NCBI GenBank assembly: GCA_948567375.1
Contig: OX419756.1
Span: 1,679,001-1,743,000, forward strand
DNA: 64,000 bases
DNA from: Lunularia cruciata
Taxonomy: Eukaryota > Streptophyta > Marchantiopsida > Lunulariales > Lunulariaceae
Direction of reading: 5' to 3'
The notes below the pieces were generated by a model that was not told the origin of the DNA, searched no databases, and saw nothing but the letters and a program-made list of their open reading frames with translations. Made by a program: the position numbers and the translations under genes. Positions 54,001-64,000 of the stretch are shown in pieces (the stretch's first letter is position 1; each line of letters starts with the position of its first letter).

Positions 54001-55680
54001 ATGAAGTCAGTACCCCAAACACGAAATCTAACCGTCGGAAAGTAGTCCCTGAGAAACAACTAGAATAACTCTAACTACCATCACTGGAACTCTAGTGTCC
54101 GAGCATCTAGATGCGGAACTACAAATGGCGTGACATAGAAGAATGATCTTGTGTTGGTGGTGGGATGGTATTGGTGGGAGGATGGTGTAGAAGGTCCATG
54201 GGAGAAGATGAGGGGTAGGAGGGTCAAGTGGTGGAGCATCCTCCATAGAGGAGTCATCCTTTATAGGGCCCATCAATGGTAGAAGAGAAGTATGTGATCT
54301 AAGGATCAAAGGGACTCCATCTAGATAAACCTTGAGATTGTGGATGTATCTTCAAATAGACAAGATAAGGGTCAAGCCCTAGGTTGCACATATGGAATGT
54401 GGAGTACCAGATAAGGAATGACACAAGACCAGGTGTTCTCTCTATGGTCTTGTGCCAAGGAGCAGAAGGGAAGCATGAAGAGAGATGCTACAAAAAGTGT
54501 ATACACCCTAAAGAGGACAAAGGAAATGCCATCCTAAATGAAGAACAAGACTAAATGTCAAAACAAAAAAAAGATAAACAAAAAGGACAAAAAGAACCAT
54601 ATAAGAAAGAGCATGTAAGGTAGGTGAGAGGGCATGGTTGTGGTATCTAAAGATCTCCTTCTTCCTCCAACATCCAATCCCCTGGTTGGTCCAACTGCCC
54701 AATCGTCCCAAAAGTGTCAACCTCTAGTATAAGAACCTCCAAGAGAAGAACTATATGATAAAAGAACTAAGTATGTGGAAAAATCCCTAATTCTCAAATG
54801 GATTGATACCTCATATATATTGAACCAAATGGGGCTCCCCTATTATGCTGCATTGGTCTCCAAATTTCCCAAGCCCAAGGCTCCAATCTAGGAATACACG
54901 TTGCTACTTTTTGAAGAATACATCTCACTAATCAATTATCCTTGCTTGTACAATACCAAAACCTACTTGAGTAGACATGCATACCTTTTATTGAGCTACC
55001 GTGAGATTTTTTCTCACAAACCTACTACATAATTGCATGTTTGATATGTCCAACTGCAATATTAGTCTCCAAGTTGATGTACTACTAAATTATGATTTTT
55101 GTGCTTGTGTGAGCTCCAAACACCTATAATCTGGCCCCAATATATAGTGTTATTATATTACCTACGTTTTTCATTTTGATAAGTTTTCAAGAAGAAGTGT
55201 ATTGTTGAAGTCGAATTGAAGCAGAATGAAGAAGAAAAGAAAACAATCATGTGTTTGGCATAGACCCAAAGAAGTCTACCTTGGGTCAAAGTTAGAAGGA
55301 CTCAGGTCAGACCTCAAAAGGATAGACCCAAATTAAGGATACTTTGCTTTGAGATGTGCAACCCAATCTAAAGAGCATGTAACAACTTTTCCTCATGCCT
55401 AGCCAATCAAGAAAGTATAAGTAAAGAAAATGGCTACCTCAAGATCAAGATGACATTGAGAGTGACAAATAACAGACATGTAGAATTTCCGTGTCAATTG
55501 AAGATCAACTAAGGGATGACCCTGCAGAAAAAAACTATATGATTGAGACTTCATTGAGGGAGTTTCGAAATGTCACAACAGTATCCCATGCTTCTCAATA
55601 ATTGTCCCAAAGGAGTTAGGATCTTGGGTTTTGGGCAGGGTTTGCTCTTTTAGAGACCAAGAGTTAAAAAGCACATGATG
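54001..55680. other. Spacer without recognisable genes
   Basis: The 93-codon minus-strand frame 54028-54309 is Pro-rich without known motif. About 55180-55680 precedes the gag-only element and may hold its leader. No 5' LTR for that element is seen here. Confidence 0.35.
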
Positions 55681-58141
55681 CCACCAAAGGGTAGTAAGCA
55701 AAATTTGGCAAGGAGTCTTGAAATTTTCATATTAGACATAGTGGTAAGGGATTGAAGTCTGAGTAAACTTCATATCATCTTTTTGGCATGGAAATGAAAT
55801 TTGAGCTTTCTAGGATTCATGGCAGAAATTGTTGTGTTGTGAAGTAGCAATTGTGAAGATGGTCCCAAGATAGAGGAAAAGAGAGTAAGTCTGGCTTGAT
55901 GGACTAAGTCGGATTGGAGATTAGTCTTGGGGAGAGAAGTAGGAGGAATTACCTTCTATCAAAAGTGTGATTCTTTGAAAGAAACAATCAAGGTGAGGAA
56001 TTCTTTCAATGCTCTTTCCAAGAAGAATGGGTACAAGGTGGATAGCTATAAGGACCGAATATGAAGGGGTATAGTCATTGTGATGATGGACATGTTTAAG
56101 CTTGAGCAAACTACCTATGTGATGAAGCAATATGTTGTGTTCTTCACTAGATGTTTGCAAGTGAAGCGGTGAATTGGGCAAAGTGTTTTCACCAACAAGT
56201 AGGTTAGATGATTAGTAGTTGGAGAATAGACCTACCACCCCATTTACTTTGAACCTTTTGCAGCCCATTCCTATTTTGGACTGAACCTACTTAGCTTGGA
56301 GGAGAGAGGAAAGATGGTGTCACACTTTCACCCTGATTTACAATGAGTAGCAGATGAAGACAAGCAATACTACATATGCCAAGTTTATGAAGGCAATAAC
56401 CACTACATCAAGAATGGGAAGGAGTTTATAGTGTAAGTGGAAATCCCAAGGCCAAGGAAGAGGTGTAGACCCAAAAGAAGAGTATCATTGTTGCAGCCAC
56501 AGAAGATAAGGAGGCTGAATCCATGAGATGTGGTGGTGAAGAATCATTCATTGGATAAAGAATTGGAAGGAGAAGCTGCATCAAAGTGTAAAGAGTTGGG
56601 AGAAGAAGAAGAGCTCGTATTGCAAAGTAAAGAGTCTAGCAATGAGAGTGAGGAAGAACACTAAGTCTAGCAATAAGTGGACTAAATGGTGGGGGAAGAA
56701 GATGAGGAGTTCCATGCGGCAATTGATCATATGAAAGGAGGAGATGCACCCTATTTGGAATTACCTGTAGTGGAGTTGGAGGAAGAAAGAGCAAGAGCCA
56801 GTCTTGGTGTTTCCAAGAGCAATATGTAGGTTGCAATTGTAGGACTGAGTAAAGCTAAGGAGGAAGAAGAAAGCTTAGGAGAGGTAACGTTAAAGGTATA
56901 AAGATCAAGACTTCGGAGTAAGGCACCAGCCAAAGAAGCACCAACCAAAGCCAAAGAAAGAGAAGACAATGTAGGAGAGTACATTGGAGTTGCATACATA
57001 TCAAAGATTGTCTATCCTTTGTTGTTGCAACTACAAAAGAAGAAGGAAGAGTTGAAGAGTTGAAGAGAGAGCATCTTGAAGTGAGGGATGAGCTCAATGT
57101 AGTGAAGTTCTTGAATAAAGAAAACTCAGAGTTAAGAAGGAACTTAACCCAAGGAGAGGAAGAAGCCAAAGAACTTTAGGTTGATGTTGTTCTTTGGATG
57201 AAGACTTTAGAGAATTTGCATGAGAGTTTTTTGAAGCATGAGGAGGAACTTGACCAACAAGCTAGAGAATTGAAGGAGTAGAAGATAACATTCTGGAAAT
57301 TGAAGGGAGAATTCACTACTGTGTGCTTGGAGGTGCTACATTCAAAGGTGGTGGTGGTGGTGATGGAGCAAGAATTGGAGATCATGAGAAAGAGCATAGA
57401 GGAGAAGAATTAGGACTGGCAATGTAAGTTAATAAATCAAAATAAGGAGGAGGAAAGGTTGCAAGGATGGATCAGAAGTGTGGAGACTCCACTTGTTCAA
57501 TATGTGGAGGAGAAGAAGGCACTAAAGGCAGAATTTGAGAATGAGTTGAAGATGTATTGGAATGAGTTGGAAGCAGAGAGAAGTAGAGAGACAATAATTC
57601 CAAGGGTTGTATTGGACTCAATCAAAGAATCATCATGAAGTTGAGGGTGATATTAAGCACTGAAGCCAAAGTGAAGTTGGAGGAATCAAGACTGCATGAG
57701 TTGGAGTTGCTTGTGTAGGAGATGAGGAAGCAAAAAGTGAAGGACATAGATATGTATAAGTTATTAATTTGGTTGAGAGATCAAGTAGATAGGAAAATTA
57801 ATGAAGAACAAGATAATGTCTATCTTTGATTAGATTTAGTGAGTTATGAATAAGATGAGCTTTGGAGTAGTGAGAAAATAGAAACCCAATGCAAAGTAGC
57901 AAAGATAGGAGTATAGGTGTCTTTGGGTGAGTTAATTGAGACATTAGAAGAAGTTATAGGAGAGAAGAAAAAGGTAGATAGTATAAACATGACTTCAATT
58001 TTAGTTTAGACTAGAGAGAGGTTAGAAATTGAAGAAGAAATCATAGTAATAGTTGAACCCAAAGTAGAGGAAGCAAGTGAAGGTAATTGGGGTGTAGAAG
58101 CCAAAGTTGAAGTAGATATTGGATCAGATTAATAACAAATT
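55681..58141 (+). pseudogene. Gag-like coiled-coil gene of a gag-only LTR element, copy 1
   Basis: From ATG at about 55681 (MPPKGSKQNLARS) the reading parallels the minus-strand copy at 60561-61986 block by block: SYKDRI.RGIV, EPFAAHSYFGLNLL, KMVSHFHPDLQ, a long Glu/Lys-rich stretch, then ESRLHELELLV and LLIWLRDQVDRKI. Many stops break it. The protein has no protease, RT or integrase motif. An N-terminal globular part followed by predicted coiled coil would suit a structural Gag. The element must borrow enzymes from an autonomous relative. Family unknown; TR-GAG-type elements are the nearest described concept. Confidence 0.65.
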
Positions 58142-58930
58142 TGAGATTCAAAGAGACAAATACAAAGAGATGCATTGTCATTTTGGATCTACCGGTTGGT
58201 AATGTAGTAGTTGAAACGGTATTTAGATAGATAATTGCCAAATTGCTTTGCTTATTTAAAGGAATCATTCATAATGTTGTGTTGTTTAGTATTTATATTT
58301 TCAAAGTTGAGTAAAGCAAAGTGTTGTAACTTAGTGCTCATTGTTTCAGTTTAATTCAGAGTATCAATCATGTGTGTGTGCTTGTAAGTGTTTGGAGAAG
58401 TTTGAATTGCAAGTCTAAGTGTGTTAGAAGTTGGATTTTGTAGCATTGGTGTTCATCCCATGTGTTTGGTCTTGAGTGGATAGCAATCAAAACAATGCCT
58501 TGACAAATTCGTGAAGAATTGTAGTGTTGGTAGTATTCTGCATTTGGGAATGCAATGCTGGATTGATGCAAAGCAAATTTGATTGAGGAAGTTGTGCCTT
58601 CAATGGAGGGGTGGAACACAATTCTAAGGTGAATTCAGAAAGCTCGTGGTGAAGTAGCCTTCTTTGGGAAGGACTAAATCATCACAATCAGTGTCAAACT
58701 AGAAAGGATTTGAAGCATTGTGATTATGGGTGTTGTGATTTGTGACAAGATTGTAAGTTAGCAATTGTTACTCTCTTTTGAGTGTGGTTTCTACTCAAGA
58801 GATGTAAGACAAGTCAAGAAGAATTGCTTGTTACAATTTACTTTATATTTGACCATTTTTGACTCGTATGTCTATAGGAATGAACTATTACTTATAAATT
58901 ACCACAAAAGTGATACTTGTTGGGTTATCA
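58142..58930 (+). repeat. 3' LTR of gag-only element copy 1 (789 bp)
   Basis: Ends TGAGATTCAAAGAG and TTGGGTTATCA. It is homologous, inverted, to 59768-60551. No 5' partner was recognised before 55681. Confidence 0.75.
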
Positions 58931-59767
58931 TAGCTCCTCTCTCCCCTTGAAGACACAATTTTTCTTGAGCTGCACTAATTTCTCCTTCTAGAAATTGATA
59001 TCATAAATCTGCATTAACCATCTCTAATTCTATTCCCGTGTGTCCAAACTCTCATGCTTTTCTCTAGCTCAATTTTCTTTCCCATGCTCCATTTTGCACC
59101 CATGCTTAGTGCTTACAAATGCTTATTTGGAAAGTCCTTGTACATTAGAATGAATCAAGTGTAGTAACTCAATAGCATGAATTCCAATTGTTTCAACTTT
59201 TTAGTCTACATAGTCTAGAGCATCTTTGCGTGCTTCTTGTCATTGGAGAGCATGCAATGATGTGGGAGAATAATCTATGACAGCATCATGGGTAAAATTT
59301 TGACAAAGAACAATATTTCAATATGGAAGTAAAGAATGTCTACTTTCTTGGAAGGTCACAAATTATTTGATCTTGTCATAGGGGTTGAAACTTATCTAGC
59401 TACTACCCTAAAGATCCTAGTATATATGCTTGGCATGAATGTGTTAATCAAGCCAAGTACTATCTTTTTTTGTGTGTTTCACATTCATTTTTTGGTTACA
59501 TATAAGGCATTGATACTCCCTAGGAAGTTTGATATACACTAGAAAATGTATCTCAAGCATGAAGAAAGCAAAGAAAATTTGAATTGAAGCAACAATTAAT
59601 GAAGGTTAAGAAAGACAATTTATACATCACCAATGGTTTGGTTGTACAACTAAATAGAATTGGAGTTTGGGTTGTATATGATTAACTAATTCTACATAAC
59701 AGACAAGGTCTACATAAAGAGTATAAACTTTTTGAGATGTCTATAGCCATTAGAGATACATATTCTG
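58931..59767. other. Spacer between the two convergent gag-only elements
   Basis: No gene or repeat family recognised in about 840 bp of AT-rich DNA. Confidence 0.35.
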
Positions 59768-60551
59768 TGACAACCCGACAAATATCAATTTTGCGGTAAT
59801 CAAGTAAGTAAAGTTCATTCCCATGGAGATACTGGTTAGAATTGGTCAAATACAAAGTCAAACAATAACAATGTAGTTCTTCTTGATTTCATCTTTAATC
59901 TCTCAGGTAGCAACTACACCCAAAAGAAGTAACAAGCATTGACTCACAGTCTTGTCACAACTATTTGTCACCCATAATCACAACTCCATCAAATCTTTCC
60001 AAACAATCTTGATTATGATGATTCAAGCTTTCCCACAAATGGCACTTCACTGTAAAATGACTTTGCCTCAAAATTGTGTTCCACCCCTCCACTGAAGGCA
60101 CAACTTCCTTGATCAAAATTGCTTCAAATCAACACTACGCTGCACTCACAAATGTAGAATACTACCAACACTACAATTCCTCTTAGATTTGTCAAAGCAT
60201 TGCTCCGATTGCACTTCACTCAAGATCAAACACACAAAATAAAGTCAAGGCTGTGAAATCCAACATCTAACAAGCACTCTGACTTGTACTTCAAAATTCT
60301 CCATACACTTACAAACATAGACATAGAATTGATACTCAGAATTAAGCTCAAACGACGAGCATTGCTTCACAACACTTTGCTTTATTTATTCTCAAAATTG
60401 TGAGCAGTGAACAATATAAGATTGCAAATGCCACCTTTAAATAGTGACGCGATTAACAGTTACTTACAAAAGTATCGTTCTATAACAACTATTCTAACCT
60501 ACAGATCCAAAATGACAATGCCCCTCTTCATATCTACCTCTTCAAATCTCA
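59768..60551 (-). repeat. 3' LTR of gag-only element copy 2 (784 bp)
   Basis: Minus-strand ends TGAGATTTGAAGAG and TCGGGTTGTCA, homologous to 58142-58930. A third partial copy is at 4914-5055. Preceded on the minus strand by purine-rich GGATCGGAGTAGTAA. Confidence 0.8.
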
Positions 60552-60560
60552 AATGTGTTA

Positions 60561-61986
60561 CTACTCCGATCCGATGTCTATTTCTTCCTTGGCTTCCAAT
60601 TTCAATCCTGAAGTAATCTCACATACTACTTTATCCTTGGGTTCCACAACTACTAATTCCTCTACCAATTCCACTAATTCTTCACTCTGATCTACAATTA
60701 CACTAGCAGGTAATCTATCTAACTCCTTATCTCTCGACCCAATCTTCTCTAACATCTCCAATGGTAATTCCAAAGATATATGTACTCCTATGTCATCTAC
60801 TTTGGGTTTTGCTCTTACATCCTTCCAAAGTTTATCTATCTCAAGCTTCACTAAATCTAATTTAATTGTGATATTATCTTCCACTTCTAATATCTTTCTA
60901 TCTACACGAGTTCTGAGACTAATCAACAAGGCATTTAAGTCTTTATCCTTTGCATTTCTCCTCCTCATCTCTTGCACTAACAACTTCAACTCGTGCAATC
61001 TTGTTTCTTTGATCTGGACGCTAGCTTCCTCCTTGTTCAAGTTTGGGTTCTTCCTCCTTGTTTGAGTCCTCTTCTTTTGACTCCTTGTCCGATGATGCGA
61101 TTACCACCATGTCTCTTCTCGGATTTACTTTCCTTGTCTTCCAAGGTCTAGTCACCACTTCTTCTTCTTTGCCTTGTTGACTCCTCTTCTTCAACTTCAG
61201 AGTGTTCACCTCCAACTGCACACTCTGCCCCGTCTGCACATAGTACTCATCATTGCTCCTTATCTGCAAGATGTACTGCTGCTCCTCCGCATCAGCATCT
61301 CTTCTCAAATCAAGGTGGAAGTGCGACACCATCTTGTGTCTCTCTGCCGCGTTCAGTAAGTTCAGTACCAAATAGAAGTGGGCTGCAAACGGCACAATGT
61401 AGTGTAGAGGCAACTTGTCTTGCAAGTTCCACACCATCTATCTCACACGTTGATAAAAGCACTTTGTCCAATTGATTGGCTCTCTTGTAAACATCTTGTG
61501 GAAGAATACCGCTTGATGTTTCATCACATAAGTGGTTCACTCCAGCTTCAAGATAGCCATCATTGCTGCTACAATGCCTCTCTTCATTGGGTCCTTATAG
61601 CTCTTGACCTTGTAGCCATTCTTCATGCATTTTGAAGAGAATGCATCTCTCACCTCTTGAGTTTCTTCAGCTACTTCTCCCTTCCCCAAGAACATGGATC
61701 CTTACTCATCACCCACCTCTCTTCCAAGTACTAACCTCCAATCCAACTCTGTCCATCAAGCCAAATTTCCTCTCTTCCCTTCTTCTTTGGAGCCATTGAG
61801 ACACTTACTCTCAATGATCTCAATCATGAAACTTGGAAAGCTAATCTTCCAATTCCATGCCAAGAATGTGATCCAAAGCCTGCTCAAGACTTTGATTCTC
61901 ACAATCACATCTAACCTCCAAATTGCATGATTTCTCACTGAAAATTTAGAGTTCTTCTTCCTACCTCCCATCTTTCTCTCTTCCAC
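60561..61986 (-). pseudogene. Gag-like coiled-coil gene of a gag-only LTR element, copy 2
   Basis: This is the better-preserved copy. Minus-strand frames give the start region GGRKKNSKFSVRNHAIWRLD, HKMFTREPINW, LPLHYIVPFAAHFYLVLNLL and KMVSHFHLDLRRDADAEEQQ, then an acidic/basic stretch, and a 159-residue frame (60561-61040) rich in heptad-like Leu and charged residues (RLHELKLLVQEMRRRNAKDK, TIKLDLVKLEIDKLWKDVR) that predicts coiled coil. Stops at about 61438 and 61753 and a frame change near 61030 break it. No enzyme domains. The Phe/Trp-rich N-terminal part recalls plant transposon-associated proteins, but I cannot assign it. Confidence 0.65.
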
Positions 61987-62000
61987 TCTGGGTTGGGGGT

Positions 62001-62045
62001 TACTCTTCCTACTGATTCCCGGACCGGGAATCAGTAGGAAGAGTA
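62001..62045. repeat. Perfect palindrome, 22-bp arms with 1-nt centre
   Basis: The arm TACTCTTCCTACTGATTCCCGG (62001-62022) is followed by A and its exact reverse complement (62024-62045). It lies at the 5' edge of gag-only copy 2 and just before Copia sequence. Confidence 0.95.
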
Positions 62046-62109
62046 GAAATTTTGCTTTGAGGGTTTGATAAAGAGGTAGAGGATGTTGAACTTCACTTCA
62101 TGGAGGTAT

Positions 62110-63930
62110 CAATGTTAGAAGTCAATTGTCAGAAATATATCATGTAGCACAAGGCAAGTCCATGATGGACAAGTTCTGCAATTATTATAAATCAAAAGCT
62201 CATTATGAAAAGACTTGTTCTAAGAAGCAAGCTTATATTCAATCAAGTACACTCATTCAACAAAACTACATGAAGAAGAATTTCTACTTAGAAGAGCATC
62301 CACTATTGATAACTCATATGGTTGTATCAATTCCCAAGGAGAAAGAAACAAAGATTCATCTACTATGGATGCTCAAACCACACGACTCATCAAGCTAGTA
62401 TATTTGGTTCCAAACAAGCATTATCTTAATGTCTGGTTTGCATTTGGATGATGATATTGAAATACTATCATTCATATAGGCACTATCCCATTAAAGTCCA
62501 TCAAGGAGTTTTAGTGATTTAGGAGAAGTCATTCATGCATTTAAAATCAACAAAAACCTAGTTTCTATAAGCCAAATTATTGAGAAGGGTTTTCATGTTT
62601 TATTTAACCAAGATTGTGTCTTTTTTCAACAAGTATGAGAAATGTGCTATTCTTGTAGGTTGCAAATTTGGATTCAAAATAGTAAAGATGTTTAAGTAAG
62701 ATATCAAGACCACCGATGCTACAAATCAGAACTTTATGTCTAGTCGTGTCTCAACTGCACTTTCAGATCTTGAGATGTGGTATAAAAGAGCGGGTCAAAC
62801 TACAAAAGATTGAAGATGCTACCTACCTCAGATCTAGTTATGTGTCTTAATCCCAAAAAGATACATACCTAATTAAGATTTGATATTATTCTATCTTGAT
62901 ATCCAACATTTTATGATCCTTTTCCCAAAGGTTTGTCAGGCTTGTGAATTTGGTAAGCAAGCTAAATAACCTTTCAAGCATCATGGTACAAGAGCATTTG
63001 GGGTGCTAAAATTGATTCGCAATAATGTATATATTGCTTCAAAAAAGATTTTGATAGGTTCTAAGTATTTTTTCTTATTTATTAACAATGTTTCAAGATA
63101 GAAATAAGTCTACTTTTGAAAGAAAAAACTAATTCCTTTTGGTCTTCCAAATATTCAAGCTACTTGTGGAGGAGTAATATGGTCATAATATCCTAAATCT
63201 ATGATTTGATGGAGGAGGAGAGTTCCCTTCAAATTATTTTGATATTATTTTACATAAGCAAGGTATCAAGTGTGAAGTTAGTTGCAACTACAGAACTGAA
63301 CAAAATGGAGTTGTTGAACAAAAGAACCAACATTGCAAGAGCTATTCTCAACAAGAAAGCAATGCCCAAGTGCAATTGGGTAGAAGCAATTAATTATACA
63401 TTTTTCTTGATGAATTGATCTCCTACCGTGGTAGTGCATAAAATGAGACCTTTTCAAGCTTGTAAATGTAAGAAACCTGATTTATCATATTTGAAGGTTC
63501 TTGTTCATACTTTCTTTATTCATATTCCTAATAAGAAGAAGCAAAAGCCAGATCCTAAAGCACCAAAATGTGTCTTTCTTGGATAAGCCTCAAATTCAGA
63601 AGGATGTAGTTCTTATAATCTTTATTTAAAGAATTTTATTATCAATGGAGATGTTGTATTTGAGGAGTTAAACTCTTGGTACTATGCTTCAACAAGTTGA
63701 AAATCTTATTTCCACTTACAATACACTCTACTTCTTCCATTGGTCCAACTAGTACTTCTTTCACACAAGCTGGTACTTCAAGTGCTAATGGTATTTCTAG
63801 TGAGCCCTCTCATTCTAATCCATTTATAAATCCATGGTCAAGATAGGGTGTTGAGAAGCCTTTAGTTAAAATATCTCAATGTATAAGAAAATTTATCCTC
63901 ACTTTGTTCATTGATATATTTATCCTTTGT
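62110..63930 (+). pseudogene. Ty1/Copia element: gag knuckle and integrase remnants
   Basis: Copia hallmarks in order: a degraded knuckle KFCNYYKSKAHYEKTC (second Cys replaced by Tyr, about 62175-62220), a GAG-pre-integrase end CEFGKQAK (about 62943-62966), and integrase segments QNGVV near 63302, NKKAMPKCNWVEAINYTFFL (63350-63410), then SPTVVVHKMRPFQACKCKKP, VFLG and NFIINGDVVFEE to about 63670. RT, if present, is outside the window. Stops and frameshifts throughout; the protease region is hardly recognisable. Orientation is plus, and neither LTR is visible. Confidence 0.82.
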
Positions 63931-64000
63931 TGAAACAAATGGTTGATCAACCACATAGTTCAGAAATTCTAATTCCTTTAGAATAAGGATATAATTGCTT

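Overview
The window is repeat-dense plant (streptophyte) DNA. No host gene is recognisable; almost every coding-like stretch is retrotransposon protein, most of it decayed. Plant origin is shown by Ty3/Gypsy chromoviruses primed by initiator-Met tRNA, a Tat-like Gypsy element primed by a tRNA-Asp-like site, plant-type Copia protein, and AT-rich spacers. An R2-like LINE with a restriction-like endonuclease, plus a DNMT3-like methyltransferase captured by a Gypsy element, suggest a large-genome non-flowering streptophyte (charophyte, bryophyte, fern, lycophyte or gymnosperm). That is inference; the species cannot be named from sequence alone.

Layout. 1-4913 (-): 5' half of a Tat-like Gypsy element with an extra zinc-motif frame before gag. 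4914-9440 (+): LTR scrap of a gag-only family, then chromovirus copy 1, 5'-truncated, ending in its 3' LTR. 9441-20518: young RLE-LINE copies (B at 9441, a 43-bp micro-insertion at 11075, near-full-length copy A at 11889-15635, a tail at 18112, copy C at 19505) separated by non-repetitive spacers. 20531-24484: AT-rich spacer with a long hairpin and an old LINE scrap. 24485-32200 (+): old RLE-LINE (E) split by chromovirus copy 2 (24823-30397). 32778-33146: young LINE copy D (-) and a 38-bp tandem array. 35138-44755 (-): old RLE-LINE (F) split by chromovirus copy 3 (36146-42543), itself split by a solo LTR. 44756 to at least 52442 (-): a Ty3/Gypsy element with a cytosine-5 DNA methyltransferase between protease and reverse transcriptase and a PHD finger at the end of its integrase. 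55681-62000: two gag-only LTR elements facing each other. 62110-64000 (+): a degenerate Copia element.

The main discovery candidate is the methyltransferase/PHD Gypsy element at 45-52.4 kb. Its modules are in biological order (gag, CCHC, protease, DNMT, RT, RNase H, integrase, PHD). The DNMT frame is uninterrupted with its catalytic motifs intact, and it is joined to RT by a single UAG in the classical leaky context UAG-CAR-YYA. Carrying a DNA-methylation writer together with a likely chromatin reader suggests an element that manages its own epigenetic state. DNMT capture by retrotransposons has been reported in dinoflagellates and a charophyte alga; to my knowledge the DNMT-plus-PHD combination is not commonly described.

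The second theme is the RLE-LINE family, in a young and an old class, into which all three chromovirus copies have inserted. The chromovirus LTRs carry clusters of perfect heat-shock-element-like GAA/TTC arrays upstream of their TATA boxes, as in heat-activated plant retrotransposons.
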